DNA of 64,000 nt from Nymphaea colorata (taxonomy: Eukaryota; Streptophyta; Magnoliopsida; Nymphaeales; Nymphaeaceae). Location: NCBI RefSeq assembly GCF_008831285.2, contig NC_045146.1, positions 14,501,149-14,565,148 on the forward strand. The letters run 5' to 3'. The notes beneath the pieces were generated by a model. It had not been told where the DNA came from. It made no database searches and worked only from the letters and a program-made list of their open reading frames with translations. A program made the position numbers and the translations under genes. Each line of letters begins with the position of its first letter. Positions within the stretch are counted from its first letter, which is position 1. Shown one piece after another: positions 37,001 through 48,800 of this stretch.

Positions 37001-38306
37001 ATGCCATTAGCTTTTACAGATTTTCTTGTTCTTCTTACTAATTATTGGTTTATTTATTGGCATTAGTATGCATGCTGAGAAAAAGCAGACCGATCTTACT
37101 AATCTAAATGTGGAAAAATGATTTACAAACTTGTAACCTACACGAACATTGTATTGGACCAAATTTGATTTTGGCAGCTGAATGGTCAGTAAAATATTTA
37201 TTTGATTACAACCTCCCGACTCAAGGGTACCATGTCCCGCACCTTGTTCATCTTTTCAATTATCTTTATCATATTTAATCAGCCAATTCGAATCAAATTG
37301 GTAGAATACCTATCTGGTACAGCCCCTAATTCAGGGTCGCCATGTGCTGTTGATTTATTTTTTTTTTTTATATTTTAAATTTTCTTATTTTTATTTGTGT
37401 TGCCTTTTTTCTTTTTAATTGAAATATATAAACTAATCTTTCACCAATTCAAAAAGATTTTGGTTCAATTTTAATGTGGCCGAGTCCTTTGATCCTTTTG
37501 TAAACCAATTCAATTCACACCAACCTTGACAACAATGATCATCCAAGGCATTTTTAAAACGAGGGAAGTAAACTAGGACATCAGTTTATTCTAGCATTTT
37601 TTTACCAAGTTCGAAGTGTGGCAGATTTCCTGGAACTTTATATCAAGATAATCTAAAAGCCATGATGGGATCAAATCAAACATTTCTCTTTTGTGATCAA
37701 TCAGGGCATTATTTCACTTGCTAGCCAGGGACGAGCCATCTACATTTTCTGTTCTTTTCGGTTGTTTTCAATTACAAGGGAAACCAGCGAGCTTTTCGGA
37801 GAATGGAGATCTGGGTGCCCACCTCCTTTTCTTTCCTTCCAGTTGCTTCAAGTATGCTTGCCTGGCAGAGGAGATTCCCAAGTACTCTCCCCAACTAGGG
37901 TGACTTCCTGAAGCTCTCATCCGTTAAGATGTCGGCGAGCTGTCCGATGACTATTTGGCCGTTTCTCGCAAATCCGACCGTGGTGATGTGGTTAAAATGT
38001 TGAATTGTTCAAAATGATCTGTCCTAAGAACATGGCAGATCGGATTTTATGACAAACAACTAAAAACTATTGACTATTTTATGAAATTTGATTCGCATCG
38101 GATTCTGATATAAACATATAATTGTGTCCAATCTCACGTATGTGCAGCTAAATTGATAACTGTTTGCCAGAACCTTCCACAAGGCTGGATTGCCATAACT
38201 ATTTGGATGATATATATATATATATATATATATGGAGTGTCCCCTTACGTTTATGGAGCATTCCCATCTTTTCAATGGGACCCTCTTGTTCCTAGGCCTA
38301 TGCATT

Positions 38307-38436
38307 GGGCCGGCCCGGCCCAATAAGAGTTGGGCCCGGGCAGTTCAATGCCTGAAACTTGAGTTTGGGCTCAGCAATGCCTGAAACTTGAGCTCGGGCT
38401 CGGCCCGATGCTCGAAACCCAAGTTCGAGCCCGGCT
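38307..38436. repeat. Dispersed GGGCCC-rich repeat with internal tandem copies
   Basis: GC-rich block in AT-rich surroundings: gggccggcccggccc, tgggcccgggc, then two tandem copies (about 28-bp period) of caatgcctgaaacttgag followed by gggctc. Related wording occurs at 17225-17310. Likely a fragment of a transposon-derived family. Confidence 0.55.
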
Positions 38437-39321
38437 AAAATAAAAAATATTTTTTTTAAATATAAAATAAAAGATTTTAAATATAAAAATATAGTTTTAG
38501 TAATAAATTATATATCATTATTAAAAAATTAATATAAAAAAATATCGGGCCAGGTATCAGGTATCGGAGCTAAGGTTTACCTGTTCATGCTTTAAGAAAA
38601 CTAAAAGCCAAGTATTTATCGTTCGTTTAGCTGAGATTTTGACATCAAGTGATATTAAATACGTCATTTCTCAGCTTATAAGCCAAGATGCTGCATTGTT
38701 TATTGTCAAATGAGCATTTAGTTTTGGAGTCGGGGGACTCGACAGTCTGAGTTGGCTGGGTCGGGCATGAACTCAGATGAGACAACCAAGTTCTGCCATC
38801 AACTTCGGTTGATATTTGTAAGAAGAAAAATGTCAATGCTATTAACTTCTTATCAGCCCATGTAGCGCCAAAAAATACACAATTTATTAGCATTATTTAT
38901 CGCGAGGGATGGATGGGGTTGTCAGGATTATTTATTACTTTGTGATATACTTTACTTTTTCCAATCTTTTGCAGGTGTCTCCAGCTAATAATGTATAAAC
39001 CTCTGATAGTTCTTGTTGAAATATTTAAAGCAACACAGTAATGAACTTCTGAAACGTTCTAATGCTCAGAAACTTTAAAGTTGGCGATTATGTTTTATGC
39101 AAGTTGGTTGTCTGTGTATGCGTGTATTTATGTCCTGAGACGCTATAATGTTTAGAAACTGCTGAAATAAAGTTTGCGGTTGTGTTTTATGCAACTTAGT
39201 TGTGTTTTTACCAAGGAACGTTCAAGACATAATAAAAAATATTAAGGAACACTAAGCAGATAATTAAGAGGCACGTATATAAGAATGAATAAATCATTGA
39301 AAACCACCAATGTGGAATGTG

Positions 39322-39620
39322 TGGGCAACTGCCCACATGTGGCCCGCACCGTAAATGAATTCTAATTAACCTTTTGGCTCAGACTCGACTCGTTTAATAA
39401 GTGAGTTGAGTCCAATATAGTTTATAGGAGTTGAGCTAGTAACAAAGTTAACAAAATTTGGTTGAGGGGCGCCAATATATGATGAAAAAAATCACAAAAG
39501 AAAAAAAAAAAACTTTTAATTTGGATACACAAATGCACAGTTGAGAGATTCTACTACGCGATAAATAAATTGTATGGGTCCATGTAGGCAACTGCCCGCT
39601 CGAACCCACCACTGGTCACT
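39322..39620. repeat. Related partial copies of the neighbouring MITE-like family
   Basis: Two blocks repeat the 3' part of the element at 39634-39812: tgtgggcaactgcccacatgtggc at about 39321-39345 and aggcaactgcccgctcgaacccaccactgg at about 39585-39614. With the complete copy this makes three related ends in 500 bp. Confidence 0.5.
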
Positions 39621-39633
39621 GATACTGTCAAAC

Positions 39634-39812
39634 CAATGGCGGAGCTAGAAATTTTTACATGAAAGGCAATAATACTTCAAATTTTAGACCGTTTGAGAGC
39701 ACCGACATGCAAACAAGTAAATGGTTAGAAGACATGAATATATGAACAAGCAAATTGTGTAGGTCTGTGTGGGCAATGTGCCCACATAAGCCCCCACGAG
39801 CCTCCGCCACTG
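39634..39812. mobile_element. MITE-like element with TGGCGGAG terminal inverted repeats
   Basis: The 5' end is CAATGGCGGAG and the 3' end CTCCGCCACTG, giving 10 of 11 matching bases as inverted termini around a non-coding core of about 160 bp. The flanks read TGTCAAAC (39626-39633) and TGCCAAAC (39811-39818). These are 7 of 8 identical, consistent with the 8-bp target duplications of hAT elements, although the 3' copy overlaps the inverted repeat by two bases. hAT affiliation is inferred. Confidence 0.6.
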
Positions 39813-41798
39813 CCAAACAGTAACAGCGACTGCATATATGTCATTGTCGCGTTAGGGAAATTTCTCATCAAATTGCCAACGGCCATTGACCAAGAAGAAA
39901 AAGACATGGCCAACAACCTGATTCCACACTCTAAAGGATAGCGGTTGACATCTGGGCCTATTTATACTTGATTCCTTAGCTCTTTGCTTGGCTAATATCG
40001 TTGTTCAAAGAGTCATTGATGTTGATCCTTTTGCTACCGAGTAAGCTAAGCTGCCATTGACGACTTAGGGAGCCTCTGGTTCACACGAGTGAAAATATGA
40101 GCTTCTAATGTCTCTGCATGCTTTGGGGTTGCAAACGGGTCGAATCTCACTTGATATTTTTGTTAATTTTGATTGTGAGGATCCGATTTAAACTTTGCCT
40201 TTAAGTAGCCGTTTGTTTGACAAAGGAAATATTTTGTTACTGTTTCATGAATATGTTTTAAAGTTTGGAGCAAATTCATTTAGGCAAATTCATAAGACCC
40301 GAAGAGAAACAAAAAAATTGTAGATGAAATGAAAAGTAGGATCTTCCAAAAGATATCCCGATATATTGGTAATTTCCAGAAAAAAGTAAAGTGAGAGAAA
40401 ACAATAAGTGTACGTGAAGAGGGAAAATAAGATCTTCCAAAAATCCAGATATACCAGGGATTTAAAAAAAAAAAAAGCACTTACAGCCAATTTCAGTTTC
40501 AGGTTGGAAATCAGCCAAAGTCTCATTCTTCCCTTTGCTCCTAGAGTCTATAGGACTATATTTGGCGAGCACATGGAGATTCAAGTTAAAAACCAAAAAA
40601 TAAATTCTTAAAAGGGCATTTGATTGCATGAAATGTTTGATTGGCTGAATGTCATGTAAGTACTTTTTTATTTTATTTTTTTGAAAAAGCTGAAGGTTGT
40701 GATTTTTCAAATTTGAAAAGGTCATGCAAGTTATATCTTAGGAAGCAAACAAATTTGCGTAAAATTTTATGTTTAATAACAAGTCGCACAAAATGAAAAG
40801 TTTTCTACTAAAAAAAGTACACAACAAAAAATTTACCCACCTATTAACCGGTTGCCTCTAAACCCCTTTCGCTGTCGCCCTAAGAAAAAATGGTCTTGGA
40901 TCATGACAGGGGTGCCCCACAATCATTGACAAAGAAACTTGCTAAAGGTGGCTAAAAAAGTGGCTAAAAAAGAAGATTTTTTTTTCTCTCGAGAAAGATA
41001 CCCTATAAAGGTAGAATCATCATATACTTTTTCCTGCTTATCGAGTCACATCTACCGTTTACGCTACCGTTTATGGAGCAATACCCATAAAAATAAAACT
41101 GATGAGACTTTCATCGACCCACCAATCCAACCAACTACACTACACCTTTGAATTCAATTATAACATACACATCATTTTTATGTTTACGAAACATTACAAA
41201 ACACTGGATGTATGATAGGGATTCCATGCAAAAGAAAAGTTTGCTTTCAAACCTTTTAGTTGAAACTCAACTTTTTGACCTTCATTATTTCAAGAACAAA
41301 TTAATGTAGATAGATCGAATCCATATCATCCAGTAAAAAATCAGATGAAGGCGTTCTTTAAATGGTTTCAGACCGCATCTTGTAAGCCCAAGGTTTGAAG
41401 GTTCAGTTCATAACTTTTATTCAACTCTAGAACGAGTCCCTTTCTCCATTTTTTTTTTCCAAGCGTTGTTGGGGCTGGGACAAAAGGAAACGATTACTCC
41501 ACAGTCCTCACACCCAACAAAGAAAAATACAATTCATAGCCGTGTCTCTACACTCAATCTTGACATATTCTTTATGTCGGCGAATTCCTTGATACCTCGA
41601 CAGATGCTGTTAGGAGCGGATAAAATCATGCGCTGTCATTATAAATGCGTCGTAAAAGGCAATCTTGCTTTATGCACATTTCGTGTTCAAAAGGAGTTGA
41701 ATCAATATAAAATTATGTTTCTTTCGTAGTTTAAGTTCATAATTTTGTTTTCAAGTAGTTGGTTGGACTAGGGGCACGGAAAAGATATATTGGTAGTT

Positions 41799-42018
41799 CC
41801 ATGGGCGGAGCAAGGATTTTGTCTTCTGGAGGGTTTAAACAATGTTGCGATCTACCAAATAACATTTATGAAAACTTTTGGCTCGGGCCAACCATTGTTT
41901 CTCAAGAATTTTATGGGGTTAATCTATTTTTGAAGACTTTTGCATGTAAAATTTATTTTTCAAGAACATAAGAAAAGGAGGGCATGGCTTCGAGTGGCCC
42001 CTCTACCTACATCACTGG
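41799..42018. mobile_element. Degenerate MITE-like remnant
   Basis: The 5' end CCATGGGCGGAGC and the 3' end CTACATCACTGG are degraded versions of the CAGTGGCGGAG termini seen at 39634-39812. The internal text (ggagggtttaaac, gtggcccctctacc) is of the same style. The body of about 220 bp has no coding capacity. Confidence 0.4.
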
Positions 42019-43796
42019 TCAATTCGATTCACATGGGTGCTATGCTTTTATGATAGGTGCATAAAACATGCCAAGATAAATATACAATGTATTCGTAATA
42101 CCAAAAGGAAAGAGGAAACTTTAGCTTTCACTAATCTAATCTTAAAACGAGAGTGAAAGAGACTTCACTCAAGCCGTGGGATTCTCTTCTCCGTCAGCAA
42201 AAAACAAAAAAATACAAGGTATTATAATACATTTTTGAAAGTTGAACACAATTTTATGTGATTACTAAGTTTTTTTTTAATTATGAGTTGGCATCTATAT
42301 ATAGTTTACCTTTTTTTTTCATGTATCTCATCGTCACAAAACATTAACAACTATCTTTGTATTTTTCAACGGAAGTAGCGAAAACATGCAAAAGGCGGGA
42401 ACTATTTTACGTGGAACGCACAATTCTTGGCAATATGAATTCGACAAGGCGCCGGATTTTCACTGAACCCTAACAGGAAGAGGAGGACAAAAAGGCCCTT
42501 GAAGCGAAGTGGCGGGAAGGTTTACCGCCGCCACTGGTCGGAGTCCGCCACCAAACTCTGAGCTACATTTGGAAACGGCAACTGAGAGGGAAAGAAGTTC
42601 GTCACGGCCTCTCTTGAAAAAGCAAAAATATAATTAAAAATATTCACTTTCCAAGTTAAGTTTAACCCGCAGTCAGCAATAAATTCTTGATCCTGAAAAG
42701 AGTAAACATTTTTTGGGAAATATTAAGTGGGTTTGCAAAGATGAAAGCGAGTGAACTTTATTGTAAGAAGAAGGCGACCGGCAGAGCCAAAAAGATCGAG
42801 AAAATGAATGAAAAGAAGGTATCAGAAGATTCTGCTGCTGAATTGCGGCAAATGTTTTTTTTTTTAATAAGTTGTTGATTTTTTATATGAAATGTAATTT
42901 TTTAAAAGAAAAACAAGTGGGGAGAGTGAACTGATGGGTGGTGTTGGAGAGGCCGCGCCGGAGAGAGGTGGGTTTATCTTTAACCAGGGTTAGGGGTGGG
43001 GTGGTCCTAGGGGAGGGAAGCAAGAGGTCAACCCTGACGATTATCGGCGTTGGCTTGGGCTGCCTGTCAGCGGAGCAGCGCTCAGCCGCTGTAGTAGCAG
43101 CAATCTCCGCGGCGGTTGGTGGTCCGGGAATCGGGTTGGCCGGTGAGGCGGGAAAGATAATAGGTGGAGCTATAGAAGGGATTGGGCTTTTGGTGAAAGT
43201 GGGTGGCGGCCGGCGACAGGGATATGGAGTGGGAGCGCGAGATTGTCAGTTGTTCGCCGACGGAGGGGAAGAAATGAGTGAGGAAGAAGTGTCCTGCTAC
43301 GGACCGTGCGCTTGAAGGCGCTGCATTTCCGGTTTCTTCTCAGGGAAGGTGCACAGCTTCTCCTCTTGCCGTTAGGTCAGACGTCTCCTTGTTATTTTTT
43401 GGGGGCTACTGGGGACATTGCTGCTCCCACTAGTTGGACGACTTCAGAGTCAAGAAGGGGGCGCGTGGGGTTCACTCCTGGGGTATAACCAAGCGAAACG
43501 AAGATTGCCGCCACTTTTCTGATGTCAAGGGTGTCGAACACAAGAATAAGTCGGCATTAGGAGGGGGGACGAAGAATACCGGAGGCCTCCATTGACGATT
43601 TCACATGCGGTCGCCGTTGAAGATGGTGATTTCAGCTGCAGCAGCATTACAATTACGAGCAGGCATACACCAAGTAAGCCTTCTGAAGAGGCATCCCACA
43701 ATGGTATCGGTCGAAGCGATGAGTAGGAAGGTAGATTGTTAGGAAGGCAGTAGATCGATAAGTAGGTCGCTGCGACGCTTGATCCGGTGGTAGCAT

Positions 43797-45811
43797 ATGG
43801 CGGATCACCACGGCCAGAAGCACCGGGAGAAGCAACGTTTCGTGGTTAACCGGCTTTACCTCGTCCTCCTCTTCTACTGCTGCCTGATGTGCATATGTGT
43901 CGTGGCAGATGCGCAACAAAGGCAACCACCGCCGGCGCCGCCACCCCCAAGTCCGCCGCCGCAGACCCCCCTTAGTTCGCGTACAGAGTTTGACGCACTA
44001 TTCAGTCTGAGGTCTTCATTGGGTTTGAGAAGCAGGGATTGGCCCAGAAAGGTAGACCCTTGTAGCCGATGGGCAGGCGTCCGTTGCCAAGACGGCCATG
44101 TCGTTGGCCTCAACATCTCCGGTTTCAAGAGAACCAGGGTGGGGAAAACGAACCCTCGGTTTTCCGCAGATGGACTGTTAAATCTTACCTCCCTCTCTTT
44201 CTTTAATGCTTCTTTCTTCCCGCTCCCTGGACGCATCCCTGAATGGTTTGGCCGTCTGGATAATCTTTCCCTCTTGGATCTCCATTCCTCTCACATCAAT
44301 GGTTCCATCCCACCGTCACTCGTTTCTCTTTCCAATCTTACTGTCCTGGATCTTTCGCGCAACCATCTCACTGGATCCATCCCACCACCCCCAACCTCTT
44401 CCAATCTCACCCTCCTCAACCTCTCCCATAACCATCTGGATGGCCAGCTCCCTCCTGCTCTGGGAACTCTGCGCAACCTCCGATTCCTGTTCCTATCCAA
44501 CAACACCCTCACTGGCACCCTCCCGCCGCAGTTTGGATATCTTCCGTCCTTGGTTCACCTGGATCTTAGATTCAACTCCCTCTCCGGCTCCATACCCGTG
44601 GAGTTGGGGAGCCTGAAGAATTTGCAGTACCTGCTGCTTTCTGGCAATTCCTTGTCCGGTGAGCTCCCAGTTAATGTCACCAAACTCCCTCGACTTGAGG
44701 CTCTTGTCGTGAACGGCAACAATCTATCCGGTGGCCTTCCCGATATGGTTGGGCTCAACCTCCGTATTTTGGACGTCTCCAGCAATAGCTTGAGTGGAAA
44801 TCTTTCAAACGGCAGTTTGCTCTCTGACTCGTGGAATTTGAGTTCTGGAGCGCTCTTTAACCTTTCTCACAATCTCTTCTACGGAATTTTACCGGCACAA
44901 CTTGGATCTGTCCTCCAGAGATCGAGCTCGTTTGATCTATCTTACAACTATTTCCAGGGTAGACCTCCAGGTGGCCTCGCCGGCAGTGCAGATAGTTCTT
45001 ATCTTCAGATGAATTGTCTTCAGGACTTGCCGAATCAGAGGACTGCCAAGGAATGCTCTTCATTCTACGAACAAAGGGGTTTGTTGTTTGCGGGGTTTGG
45101 AACGAATACCAGCAAGGACGAAAATTCTCACCAAAGGAAGACGCACTGGAAAGCCATATTAGGTGGGGTTTTTGGTGCACTGGGACTCGTCTTCCTTGTT
45201 GTGTTGGTCTGTGTTCTGTTTATACTCAAATGTCAGAAGAAACCTGAGAATTCTGACGCCTACTCTCGTCGTCAACAAAAAGGGAACTATGGTAACTCTG
45301 CGGCTATAGCATCTGCAACTGGGGTCCTTCATCCTGTTGGAATCTCCTTCAACCTGTCGAGTTTGGGTGAATCCTTCTCCTATGAGCAACTGCTTCAGGC
45401 CACAGCAGATTTCAGTAGTTCAAATCTTATTAAGCATGGACATACTGGGGATATCTACCGAGGTAGTTTGGAAGGTGGAATTCCCATTGTCGTCAAGAAA
45501 ATTGATTTGAGCACTGTTGGAAGGGAATCTTACATGGTAGAACTAGATGTATTTGGAAGGGCTTCACATACGAGGCTGGTTCCGCTTCTAGGCCACTGTT
45601 TGGACAAGGAAAATGAGAAATTCCTTGTGTACAAGTACATGCCAAATGGGGATCTTTCTCATGCTCTTCATAGGAAAGCCACTAGTGTTGAGGATGGTGT
45701 ACAGTCTTTGGATTGGATAACAAGGTTAAAAATAGCCACTGGAGCTGCTGAGGCTTTAACATATCTTCACCATGAATTTACACCATCTCTGGTCCACAGG
45801 TCTCTCTCTCC

Positions 45812-45844
<33 letters not shown>

Positions 45845-48800
45845 CACACACAGATTATTAATGTTTGTCCTCCTTCACTGGCGTTGCAGTACACCAAACG
45901 TGGGTTTGGAATGAACGCTCTGTTGCACATCCTATTCACGAACTATTTTTCTGCTGCATTAATTTTGAAATCCTTCAACCTGGAATTTGGAGATCGAACC
46001 TTCTGTTGCTTGCTTCTCATGTTTACATTAGTTTATATAGCGAGTGTATGTCTGTCTAAGTTGCTATGTAAAGGCTGTGGAAGGCAATGGGTTGTGGGTC
46101 AAATGGAGCAATTTAGTGAAAAATTAGGTACTCTAGGATACATGCACCATGTGAATATTTCTCTCACAAGCATGCTCACACTGACTAGTTCCTGGGGATC
46201 TCTACTTAACAATCATCATTTTAGCAGTTGTTTTTCAGAAGATCTATCTATGTAACAGATAATGCATAATTTTCTGCACATAAAATTTTATGAGGATTTG
46301 CTAATAGACAGTATGAACTTTGTTGGCTTATAACCTCTAGTTTATACATCAGAAATTTATGTATTATATGTCGATTATTAGGTTTTTGAACATGTAGATG
46401 ACATTCATCAATTATATCCTTGGAAACTTCTAAGAACCATAACTGCATGTATTTCTTAACTTATTCTAACCCCATCTGTGTGATCATAGAATTAACTCTG
46501 GAGTATGTATTAACTTCCTATTATTTTACATATTCTTTTACAGCAATAAAAAGATTGACAGCCCAATGGGCTCATATTGCAGCTAAAAACTTTCTGAAAC
46601 CACAGTCTGGATGAGTGTAGTTCAACTAGATTGCCCTTCATGTTTGTCCTCAAACAATGTTTGACAATGGCAGAGTGTAGAGCTCTTTCATATGAGGGCT
46701 ACATGTTTATCTTGAAGGAGGTTTTTTCAGTGTTAGAAACCCATCAAAGTTTTATCTATTTTATGGTATGATAATGGAACACAGCGTAAAGTTGCAATTA
46801 GAGCATTATTGGTGGAAAATTCAATAAATTTCTAATATAGTTTTGGAGGTTGTAATTGAATTTGTTTTTGACGCCATATTGGAGTTTCCAGCCACTGGAC
46901 TTGCAATCTTGCATTGTGTGTTGAGGAAGGCAACAATAGAAAGAACAACTTTCACAAGCTAAAAATCATATTGGATTTGCAAATAGAATGTCTAATTTCA
47001 TTATGTAGTATCTATTAAAAGACCTCTAAAGTATTTTCCATTAGGTTTTGTTAAGATAGTAAGCATTATATGCAATATGGCAAATCCAATAGACTTAATA
47101 TGCATAACCACATACTGGATTTTGTTAACATATTTCACACAAAGAAGGTAATTGGTTAACAAAGTTTTGCATAAGTTATAGTTCATTTCCATTGTCCAGT
47201 TGGAAATTAAGTTTTTCAAGTTATTTTTCCTGCTGCTCTAGTGAATTTTCCCCTGCCATTTTTGTGGGTTTTACCCTCCCTTTTGAGTAGCTATATGCTG
47301 AACTAGCTCATATGTTGGTTTTGTTGAGTGGTCTGGTTTTAATGTAATCCAAACAGAAACACGTATCTGCTCATTTCTGAGTATATTCTTCTTTTTGTTT
47401 TCCTTTTTCTGACCCTCCACATGATTCATAGTAGTGTAGTACAAGTCTTCAAAATTGAGAGTTACTTGTTGCACAGGCTTTCTCTATAAAATTATTGATC
47501 TTGGTGTTTGACTAAGAATCCTATCTTAGTCAACTTATTGATCCCTTGAAGGAAAGTAGTTTGAAAAAGATTTTATGCTCAAAAACATTTACTGATGTGG
47601 TCTTCGAGAAAGATAGCTTTGCTGTCGAGAGTCTCTGAGACTATTTGACACCTTATGATCATCTTCTTTCTATTCTGGTGGTACAACAGTTGGTGGGTTA
47701 TTAGGGTTATTCCATCATTAAGTAGGACAATCTTCTTCAAGACTCGGAATATATCATCCTTTCAGTTGATTGAGTTTCATAGAGGCTTTTGACAAGTCTG
47801 TGCTTTGTTAGGATTGTAAAATTTCAAGATAAGTCATGTACCATCAAGTTTGTAGTTTTCTATGAAATGGTACATTGCAGGTATAGTTCTTTTAGCTTCA
47901 GCATCTCATGAATTTCTGGTTAAGGCAGTTTGCATGGCAATACGCATTACTAAGAGGTGGGTTAGTTGTTTTTTGTGGTTGTAATGTATTCCAAAAATTA
48001 TGTTTAGCCCATAGGCAGAACTAGGTTACAAAATTTTGAATATGAGAATATGGAATATTAGTCAAAGTGGAGTATCCCAGTGAAGTAGCTCCTTTTTCTG
48101 ATGAAACTAGTGTCACTGACATCCTTTAGTTTCTTAAACTAGCAGCAAATGTGTCACTTTTTTTCTTTTTGGGAGAGCCGTTATAGCCTATAGGTTCATG
48201 CTTGGTTTGGAAATTCAAGCTTAAAGCATATGACATTATTGGAAGGTGTTGATGGGTAGTAAATCCTATTGCCAGAGTTTTGAACAGAGGCTTTGGCTCT
48301 GGTTGCCTGCTTATTGTTTTGAACTGTTTTTCATCATTGCAACAGTCAAATAATGAGACCAGAGTGAGTTGAAATTTAATGAAGAGATATGTATGAGTTT
48401 CCTCATGGCGCTCAAAAGTGTTTTTGATTTGGCATCTAGGCTGCATTTGTTTTTGGCTGAAATGATCAGAAGATTCTGGATTTGTGGGAAGGACCAATGC
48501 TGTCTTACTGGTTCATGAATTGAACGACCAAAGTTTTAGGTGAGAAAAATCTAAGCCGGATAGGAGGGGCTCAGCTTCTTTTTGAAGGAGAAAATTGAAT
48601 CAAATGAATGGTGGAGTGATCCCATTTTCCTTTCTCACCTGACATGGCGGCAAACTTTTAGAAATTCTATATATATATATATATTTTTCCATGGGGTCTA
48701 TTAAAGAAAACTAAATTCTGCTTCTCTGGCTTGAAATGAAGAGTGCCCTGGAGTTATGGTTTGAGAAGTTCTGTCCACCGTCATCCAATTTGGCCTTTTT

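Larger units (their letters stand above)
37001..43796. other. Repeat-rich intergenic region upstream of the receptor-like kinase
   Basis: No conserved coding segment was recognised. It contains a GGGCCC-rich dispersed repeat (38307-38436), an (AT)n tract near 38211-38232, a cluster of small inverted-repeat elements (39322-39812), a related remnant (41799-42018), and AT-rich filler. From about 42930 the sequence becomes clearly GC-richer up to the kinase start. An open frame there (42938-43315, Gly/Ala/Val-rich) looks like leader or promoter rather than a gene. An open frame at 37693-37911 resembles nothing known. Confidence 0.5.

Noticed and set aside
42938-43315. 125-codon Gly/Ala/Val-rich open frame upstream of the kinase
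   Set aside because: Explained by the GC-rich leader or promoter region; no known motif, and adjacent frames are similarly open.
43874-44785. Several minus-strand open frames opposite the LRR region
   Set aside because: Shadows of the periodic, GC-richer LRR coding sequence on the plus strand.
45800-45914. Extension of the kinase exon 1 open frame to 45914
   Set aside because: It translates the (CT)n(CA)n repeat as Ser-Leu and His-Thr repeats. The conserved HRD-V-Q-A-S-S continuation at 51179 fits the splice at 45799 exactly.
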